A stretch of 64,000 bases of DNA from Adenophora triphylla var. japonica (Eukaryota > Streptophyta > Magnoliopsida > Asterales > Campanulaceae): the NCBI GenBank assembly GCA_022495995.1, contig JAFEMH010000168.1, positions 908,349 to 972,348 on the forward strand, in the 5' to 3' direction. Shown here piece by piece: positions 56,855-64,000 of the stretch. The translations under genes and the position numbers were made by a program. The notes under the pieces were generated by a model. It saw only the letters and a list, made by a program, of their open reading frames with translations. It made no database searches and was not told the DNA's origin. The number at the start of each line of letters is the position of its first letter. Positions within the stretch are counted from its first letter, which is position 1.

Positions 56855-58250
56855 TTTGTGTGTGTGTGTGTGTATGTGTGTTTTTTGGCCAAAATAAGTT
56901 CAAACTGAAAAGTAAAAATTGAGGACTCTTTGTAAGACTTTGAACAAATCCCATGATTTTTGGTGTGATTTTAGGGTTGAGTTTTGGTACTCAAAAGACC
57001 TTTTGAAGTTGAAAATCAATTCTGCCAGAATGAAAAAGGCAGTGGACACTTGATTTTAAAATGGATTTAAGAGCTTTAAAATCTCAGAATCTGGGGAAAG
57101 TCCAAGAATGAAAGTTGTTCAAAACGCCTTAAATAAGGTTTATACAAAAGTATTTTTCATTTGGGGATTATTTGATAGACCAAAACCTTCTGGAAATCTC
57201 AGATGTGAAATCTGGATTTCCAGAGACTGATGAACTGACCTTTGAAAAATAATTTGAAAAAGAGAGTTTTACTCACGAAAAAAATAAAGTAAAAATATTT
57301 CTGGAAATATCTGGATGTTGGCTACAAAAAGTATTTTGTAGTCAAAACCCAATACCAAGTTCTTCTGTGTCCAAAAAATTAGACAATGGACTGAGGTCTT
57401 AGAACAATGCTACTGGACAGCAAGATGTTCTTGAAGAAAAGTGTGATTTTAAAGGGGGTTTTGCATCCATGCTTGTCCCCATTTCCTTAGGCTTTTATTT
57501 TTAGTCACTATACATTTTAGTGGTGATCTACTAGATCAAGCCATCCTTAGGGTACATTAGGATTTAAGCATTTCATTTGCTTGGGAAGGGGAATTTTATC
57601 CTTTGAAAATGAGATTTTATGTATGAAAATGTTTTTTGGAAAACACTTTTGAGTGAATGATTTTGAAGAAAAGCACTTTTAAGTGAATAAGAAGTAATTT
57701 GGACCTTTTAAATGGTCATCCATGGAAATTTATTCCAAGGTGACTACATTTTTAGGTCAAGCAAAGATGAACAACAAACAAGTTGATGAATAAACTACAT
57801 CTTTAAAGTTTGAGATGCATGCATGGATGAGAGAGATTTAGGGTAGGGAGAGGGAGGTTATACCTATCTTCCCTTGTGTTTGTGTTTGTGTTTGAGTGGA
57901 TTCAAGGCTTGAATATGTTTGGTGTTTGATGATAGAGTTGGTCAAAGAGAAAACAAGTAGATAACACTTAAGTCCTCTATGTTTTCTCTCTAATCCTCCT
58001 CTTTAGTGTTGATTTGAGCTTGAGCTTGTGTGTGTTTAAGAGTGATTTGAGAGTGTTTGGAGTGAGATTGGGAAAGACTCAAGAGAAAATGGTGGCAATC
58101 TAAGGATTCCCACTGTTTTCTCTTTGTTTTTCGCCAGAGTTTTGCTTCTGTGAGTGGATTGTGTTGTGTAAACTGAGAGAGGAGGGTTCAATTTATAGGC
58201 CATTGAGAATTCCAATTGTGTTCGCGCGGATCATTCCCTCAGCGTGCACT
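56855..58250 (-). repeat. LTR-A, right part
   Basis: Resumes with the target duplication tttgt and a GT microsatellite, then runs parallel to LTR-B (58480-59530): for example ttttggccaaaataagtt, gggttgagttttggtactca and ggttttgcatccatgcttgt. TATA box at 58187-58200 (minus: GCCTATAAATTGAA). A degenerate dyad ttcgcgcggat is at 58221-58231. It stops after agcgtgcact where LTR-B begins. Confidence 0.85.
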
Positions 58251-58478
58251 TGTGATGATGTTGCCAATTTTTCGAAAGGGCTTTGAATTTTTCGTTTCTT
58301 TAAAAACCAATCGAAAAAACCGGAGTCGCCACGCCATTTTTGTTTTAAGGGCCAAAACTTTGAAAAATGCCCAAAATCGAGAGATTTGAGTTCGGAGGTC
58401 ACGTTACGTGCCGGGAAGGACGTTAGTGTTCACCCGGAACGCCTCGTAAAACGAGTCTTCCAAGCTAAAAACCATTTG

Positions 58479-58516
<38 letters not shown>

Positions 58517-59807
58517 TGTGTTACTTTGGCCAAAATAAGTTGAAACTGAGGAAACCAAAAATTGGGAATTCTTTATAAGACTTTGGAAAGATCACATGAT
58601 TTTGGTGTGATTTTTGGGTTGAGTTTTGGTACTCAAAATATTTTTGGAAGTTGAAAACCATTTCTGCCAGAATGAAAAAGGAGTTTTACTCACCCAAAAA
58701 ATAAAGTAAAAATATGTATGGAAAGCTCTGGATGTTGGCTACATAAAGTGTTTTGTAGTCAACACCAAATTCCAAGTTTATCTGTGTCCAAAAATTAAGA
58801 CAATGGACTGGGATCTTGGAAAATTGCTACTGGACAGCAACTTCTCAAGAAAGAAAATATGATTTTAAGGGGGGTTTTGCATCCATGCTTGTTCCCATTT
58901 CCCTAGGTTTTGGTTAGTGATCACTTGACATTTTAGTGGTGAATCAACTATACCAAACCATCCTTGGGGTACATTAAGACTAAGCATTTCATTTGCTTGG
59001 GAAGGGGAATTTTATCCTTTGAAATCAAGATTTGGTGCTTGAAAATGGTTTTTAGGTTTTTGAAAATGCATTTGCAAGAAAATAAGAACACATTGAAGAA
59101 AATGTTGATCCTTGTAGAAGATCATCCATGGAGATGAACTTCCATGGTGATCTTCTTGGATCTAAGACAAGAAGAAGAATGAACTACATTTTGTAGTTTG
59201 AAAATGCATGCATGGATGAAAGATTTAGGGTAAGAAGAGGGAGGTTATACCTATCTTCTTTGTATTTTGGGGCTTTGGCTTGAATGTATGAGTGTTTGAG
59301 ACTTTGAATGTAAGAGTGTTTGGGTTTGATTTGAGTGAGTGTGAGTTGGGAAAGATTCAAGAGAAAATGGTGACAATTCTTATAGAATTCTCACTGTTTT
59401 CTCGAGTATATTCGCCAAATACTGTGAATTGTGTTCTTGTTCCTCCTTATTTTTGTGACTGGAGGGCTCAATTTATAGCCCTCTGAAAATTGCAATCTCA
59501 TCCGCGCGGATAGGACCTGCAGCGTGCACTGTTCATCAAATGCTGCTCCAGGCATTGGACAAGAGGAATAATCTTTTTTAAAATTCAAATTAACCAGCCA
59601 GATTATGTTTCCAGCCATTTCTTTTTTTGGTTTTTCTCATTTCTTTTGCTTTTTTGATTCTTTTCCTTGGTTTATCTTTTTTTGGCAATCCCCATTTTGC
59701 CCTCACTTTGTTAGAAAAGTTAGGAATGTTAGGAATTGTTAGAAATGTTATAACTTTCGTTAATTTTCTAACGAAAATTCTAACAAGCTCAAATTGGAGC
59801 ACTTACA
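58251..59807 (-). repeat. LTR-B: 3' LTR of Tat-3
   Basis: About 1557 bp. The minus strand starts TGTAAGTGCTCCAATTTG beside a polypurine tract and ends near TCATCACA. TATA box GGCTATAAATTGAGC (59466-59480). Perfect palindrome ATCCGCGCGGAT (59500-59511) upstream of it. GT microsatellite at 58483-58520. Confidence 0.85.
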
Positions 59808-59821
59808 GTAGCCCCTCGGCG
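59808..59821 (-). other. Polypurine tract of Tat-3
   Basis: The minus strand reads CGCCGAGGGGCTAC before the LTR start TGTAAG. Confidence 0.75.
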
Positions 59822-59897
59822 ACGGCGCTTTCGGAGGAAGCGGGGTCGTCGATAAGAGTAAGGCTCCATATTTGGCAGGATGATCGAGTGATCGGGT

Positions 59898-60456
59898 GGC
59901 TGAACCTATTAATAGGCTACCTACGTATCCCGAATGGGAATCAAGCCAGTCGTAGTTCGGGTGTTTGACCCTGGAGGTGATGGCGTTTTAGGTGCCTCGA
60001 ACCTGATGAGCGAGTTCTGTAGTTGGGTGCTGGAGAGAAACTCTGCTGGGGATAAGAGATGACCATTTTTGGTCTGATGGCTATCCGCTCTGCTGGGGAT
60101 GATTGCGATTTATTGCTTTCCTAGTGATAGCGTCTTAGGTGTCTCGAACCTTGGAGATGGCGTTTTAGGTGCCTCAGACCTTGGAGATGGCGTTTTAGGT
60201 GCCTCGGACCTTGATGATGGCATTTTAGGTGCCTCAGACCTTGATGATGGCGTCTTAGGTGCCTCGGACCTTGATGATGGCGTTTTAGGTGCCTCAAACC
60301 TGGATGATGATGGCTTTTTAGGTGCCTCAAACCTTGGCCTTTCGGTGGACTTTGTCTGCTGCCGAAGGAGAGGGTGACCGTTTTGGTCAGGGGGCTGGAC
60401 CTAATGATAGGCTACCTACGTATCCCTAGCGGGGAATCAAGACCTTTCGTAGTTCG
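59898..60456. repeat. CCTACGT modules flanking the 30-bp array
   Basis: ataggctacctacgtatccc, then gggaatcaag and cgtagttcg, occur at 59915-59960 and again at 60396-60455, one on each side of the 30-bp array. Confidence 0.8.
60126..60336 (+). repeat. 30-bp tandem array of Tat-3
   Basis: About seven copies of a 30-bp unit (gatggcgttttaggtgcctc plus ggaccttgat). As the period is a multiple of three, the plus strand reads a run of 10-residue repeats DGVLGASDLD (frame 60099-60377). An isolated copy is at 59970-60000. Confidence 0.92.
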
Positions 60457-60548
60457 AGATCTTCTCGAGATGCTGTTGGCTTTTGGGATTCCGTTAACTT
60501 TGCTGGGGATTTTGTTAGCCTTTGCTGGGGAAAATCAGACATTTATGT

Positions 60549-61605
60549 CTAGGAAATCGGTCTTACGTTTGACTGCCGGGGGTAATTTTGATGAAAGATA
60601 CGGGATTCCGTTATCTTTCTCGGGGAGATCGGTCTTACGTTTGACTGCCGGGGGTAATTTTGATGAAAGATACGGGATTCCGTTATCTTTCTCGGGGAGA
60701 TCGGTCTTACGTTTGACTGCCGTGGATGATTTTGATGAAAGATACGGGATCCCGTTATCTTTCTCGGGGAAATCGGTCTTACGTTTTACTGCCGGGGGAT
60801 GATTTTGATGAAAGATACGGGATTCCGTTATCTTTCTCGGGGAGATCGGTCTTACGTTTGACTGCCGGGGGATGATTTTGATGAAAGATACGGGATTCCG
60901 TTATCTTTCTCGGGAGATCGGTCTTACGTTTGACTGCCGGGGATAATTTTGATGAAAGATACGGGATTCCGTTATCTTTCTCGGGGAGATCGGTCTTACG
61001 TTTGACTGCCGTTGAATGATTTTGATGAAAGATACGGGATTCCGTTATCTTTCTCGGGGAGATCGGTCTTACGTTTGACTGCCGTTTGATGATTTTGATG
61101 AAAGATACGGGATCTCGTTATCTTTCTCAGGGAGATCGAACTTACGTTTGACTGCCGTTGAATGATTTTGATGAAAGATACGGGATTCCGTTATCTTTCT
61201 CGGGGAGATCGGTCTTACGTTTGACTGTCGTTTGATGATTTTGATGAAAGATACGGGATCTCGTTATCTTTCTCCGGGAGATCGGACTTACGTTTGACTG
61301 CCGTTTGATGATTTTGATGAAAGATACGGGATCTCTTTATCTTTCTCAGGGAGATCGGACTTACGTTTGACTGCCGTTTGATGATTTTGATGAAAGATAC
61401 GGGATCTCGTTATCTTTCTCAGGGAGATCGGACTTACGTTTGACTGCCGGGGAATGATTTTGATGAAAGATACGGGATCTCGTTATCTTTCTCGGGGAAA
61501 TCGGTCTTACGTTTTACTGCCGGGGAATAATTTGATGAAAGATACGGGATTCTGTTATCTTTCTCGGGGAGATCGGTCTTACGTTTGACTGCCGTTTGAT
61601 AATTT
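60549..61605. repeat. 72-bp tandem array of Tat-3
   Basis: Fifteen copies of a 72-73 bp unit (ggtcttacgtttgactgccg ... tttctcggggagatc). Each unit holds the inverted pair GAAAGATA / TATCTTTC around cgggattccgt. Variation is mostly at the gccggggg/gccgtttga position, giving two monomer classes. Confidence 0.95.
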
Positions 61606-61720
61606 TCTTGACAAGGGGCTGACTTTGGTTAACTTTGGTTAACTCTGTCAAGTTGGGGACTAAACTGCAGAATCCCAGATTTTTAAAGGGCAAAAGGGTC
61701 ATTTTGACCCTGACAATCCT

Positions 61721-61760
61721 ATCCGCGCGGAGAGGACCTGAAAGTCAGGGGGTATTAATG
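61721..61760 (+). promoter_or_regulatory. Presumed promoter of Tat-3 antisense gene
   Basis: ATCCGCGCGGA at 61721-61731 followed by gaggacctga, then TATA-like ggtattaatga (61751-61761), about 140 bases before the ATG. The LTR of the same element has ATCCGCGCGGATAGGACCTG at 59500-59519. Confidence 0.6.
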
Positions 61761-61902
61761 AGGGCCAACGCCCTTCTCCTTCCCCATTCAGATTTTTGAA
61801 ATTCTCTGCATTTACGAGAGAGAGAGAGAGAGAACCGAGGATTTCACCATTTTTGGCCAAGAAAGCTTCGAAAATCCTTCATTTTCTTTGATTTTTCGAG
61901 CA

Positions 61903-64000
61903 ATGGAACACGGGGAAGGCGCTTTTCAAGGCCAAGGACGTGGCCCGGTGGCGGAGAGATGATTGGAGCTCGTCCGGATGAGGAGGCACTATACTCTCTC
62001 GCAATCGATTGCGGAGGAGCCCTACCCCGATGCTTGGCAACATTGGGCTTCTGATCCGAGTCTCCGAACGGTATTCTTCGAATCCTTTTGATTCCTTTAT
62101 CGATTTTCGCTTGAGATTGATTTTTGGATGATTTTTCTTCTTTTTTTTCGAAAATTATGCAATGTTCATGGCCTTGGATTTTGATTTTGATGCTTTGCAT
62201 GTTGTAATGAGTATATGAGTAACCCAAAATGTGCATTTTGCTTGGAAAAAGAATTGGCATTTTCGCCATTTTTTTTTTGTAAATTCGAAAATTGTGATTT
62301 TTTTTGAAATTTGAATATTGATCTGGATGATATGCATGTATGTATGTCTTATGAAAAATGGGACGGAGTTTTTACTTCCGTTGACTCTTTGTATGAAAGA
62401 TTTTTTTTTTATGAATGTTGATTGGGATTTGCTGAAAACTGTCTTTTTTTTTTGTGCGAAAAAAATGGGGCTATGCTCATTGTATGCTGTCATGCTGTCG
62501 AATTTTCTTTGAAATTTCATGATGCATATGTATGCTTTGCTTTTTTTTTTTGTGCAAATGCAAATGCAATTTTTTTTTTGACATTTTCTCTCTTTTTTTT
62601 TATTACAGGGTGGAAACAACTACGTTACGGAGCAGCTGAACAAGATGAAGACTCGAGGATCGGTGGAGTCTGTAGTTGACTTGTGGGACCGGCTTCCGAA
62701 TGCGGGCCGAGGAGCTTTGCCGCGTCCGAGACAGATTGTTGTTGAGACCGGGCTTTGGGAGTTTGTTGAGTGCTTGAGGGGACTGGTCAAGTTCCCTAAG
62801 AGCAAGGGCTTGATGTTTGCTTTGGCGCAAAGACTGGTGGGATGCGACCCACACGCTTTCACTTCTTCCGGGGCGAGGCTACGGTTACGCCTTCCGACTA
62901 TGCTACGATCACGGGTTTGTCCTTCAATGGACGCGGCATTGAGTGGCGGGATGGCTATAGCGATGCGGATCTGGAGCTCTTACAGGATTTTCCCTATTCC
63001 CAAAAAGGGGATGGGGATGGAGTATGCGGTGGTCTACGGAAGATTGTGGAGACCATTGTGAGTTACGAGGCTGGGAGGAGAGGATAGGCGCCGATCGATT
63101 GCCGTGGCCTTCTTGTGGTTTGCTTTTCGAGCACCCTCTTTGGACATGCTTTGAGGGACGGCAGTCTTTGCCCCTTCTTGAGGTCCTTGGAGGACATGGA
63201 GATGGCCGGAGATGTCTCCTGAGGAGAGGCCGGCCGGGCAGAGCTTTACTTTGCTCTCGATAGGTACAAATGAAGGCTGTGAGCTCCTTGTACTGCTTTG
63301 AGTTTACCCTGGAGGTATAAGCTCTCTTTTTGCTTTCCCCCCTTTTTTTTTGAGCACACACTTTTCTTTTGCACTGGATTAATTGGATTTTTACCTTTCG
63401 CAGGTATGGGCGTTTGAGTTTTCTCACGTCACGATGTGGCGGCAATGGCCGGAGTACGTCGGGCGTATCCGGCCATGCACTCCTGGTCCAAGCATGCCCG
63501 GGAGAAGATAAGCTCCGGGCGTACGACTCTTATATACGCGGATTGCCTTCCTCGACGGAGGCCGAGACGGACGAGAGGATGATATTTTATCCCCAGGATC
63601 GTTTCGAGGTGGCAGCCGGGCAGGGCGCCGAGATTTGGACCGTGCGGCGGAGGATTCTCGAGAGGTCCGACTCGCGATGCCTATTATCCGGGAGAGAGGG
63701 TGACGCGCCGGCATGGCGTGAACTCGCCTTTGAGGACACCGGTGGAGCCTCCCGCCGATATGATGCACCCGAGTGACAGATCTGTGACTGGGATGATTAC
63801 GAGCCGGCCCACTTCTCGGCATTTGTGGCGATTGAGCCGTACCCCGTATTTGTTTTGAGGAGGCCGAGGATGCCTCGTGCTCCCGGATAGAGAGGGGCTT
63901 GGGATCCCGCGGTACCCTCGGACGGATTTTTCATATATCCAGGATGGGGTCCGATTGAGGGTGCAGATCCTCACCCGAGCGGCTTCCACGAGCTTTCCGC
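61903..64000 (+). pseudogene. Tat-3 aORF1: plant mobile domain protein, partial at window end
   Basis: ATG at 61903 (MEHGEGAFQGQGRGPVAER, then a stop, then RRHYTLSQSIAEEPYPDAWQ). Intron 62071-62608 (gtattc ... attacag). Exon 2 has KMKTRGSVESVVDLWDRLPN, VKFPKSKGLMFALAQRL, then after a frameshift near 62840 the PMD core FHFFRGEATVTPSDYATITG and GRGIEWRDGYSDADLELL. GEAGRAELYFALDR follows near 63218-63262. A second intron at about 63316-63404 leads to VWAFEFSHVTMWRQWPEYVG. Same order and intron position as Tat-1 aORF1. Frameshifts and stops make it a pseudogene. Probable nuclear protein; role in the element unknown. Confidence 0.75.

Larger units (their letters stand above)
58251..64000 (-). mobile_element. 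Tat-3, Tat-type Ty3/gypsy element, 3' part
   Basis: Minus-oriented element seen from its 3' LTR (58251-59807) through polypurine tract, two tandem arrays and the plus-strand plant mobile domain gene. Its pol should lie right of the window. It is inserted in LTR-A after agcgtgcact, a sequence that also occurs intact in LTR-B itself (59521-59530). Confidence 0.82.

Noticed and set aside
50938..59807. LTR-A and LTR-B as the two LTRs of one element around copia-3
   Set aside because: No internal Tat sequence lies between them; LTR-B directly continues from a broken LTR-A, so one is inserted in the other.
60549..61605. CRISPR-like array
   Set aside because: Units are continuous 72-73 bp monomers without unique spacers, in plant DNA beside an LTR; it is a tandem repeat.

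Overview
This window is plant nuclear DNA, almost certainly from a eudicot, and is built almost entirely from nested transposable elements. The evidence is Ty1/copia and Ty3/gypsy pol fragments of plant lineages, a Sirevirus-type gag, Tat-type (Retand/Ogre-like) gypsy elements with antisense genes, hAT elements with 8-bp target duplications, CTCCCTCC-ended MITEs, and plant TATA boxes. I see no complete host gene, tRNA, rRNA or CRISPR array.

Layout. Bases 1-4801 hold a minus-strand Sirevirus-like copia element (called Sire here): gag, protease and the start of integrase, primer site, and one whole 1.49-kb LTR. It sits inside a 50-bp tandem array (4802-5134) belonging to a minus-strand Tat element, Tat-1 (4802-18675). 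From left to right Tat-1 has the tandem array, two plus-strand genes antisense to its pol (aORF1, a plant mobile domain gene, and aORF2), decayed pol on the minus strand, leader, primer site and 5' LTR. Tat-1 in turn is inserted in the 3' LTR of copia-2 (18676-24096, minus strand). Bases 24097-26431 are mostly not transposon-like and may hold the tail of a host gene.

Bases 26440-36324 are a DNA-transposon zone: a 3.56-kb hAT with a broken transposase, a small hAT derivative, two complete mariner-type MITEs, a fold-back element, and a MULE-like element with long inverted repeats around a minisatellite. The plus-strand element Tat-2 runs from 36325 to 50937 (5' LTR, primer site, a hAT insertion in the leader, gag, two protease-like modules, RT, two RNase H regions, integrase, and a minus-strand aORF2 fragment). 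Tat-2 is cut by a minus-oriented Tat LTR, LTR-A (50938-51134, resuming 56855-58250). LTR-A was invaded by copia-3 (51135-56854, near-identical LTRs, perfect 5-bp target duplication) and by a third Tat element, Tat-3 (58251 to beyond 64000), which shows its LTR, two unrelated tandem arrays and another intron-containing plant mobile domain gene.

How the parts relate. Tat-1 and Tat-3 share one plan: LTR, tandem array of unrelated sequence, antisense plant mobile domain gene, then (in Tat-1) pol. The most unusual signal is at promoter level. Nearly every LTR in the window, and the presumed promoters of the antisense genes, carry repeated GC-rich inverted repeats built from CGG/CCG half-sites upstream of a TATA box. 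Sequence differs between families but the dyad form is kept. Within Tat-1 and Tat-3 the LTR and the antisense promoters share the same element-specific dyad. Almost all coding regions are pseudogenes, so the window records past activity rather than a working system.
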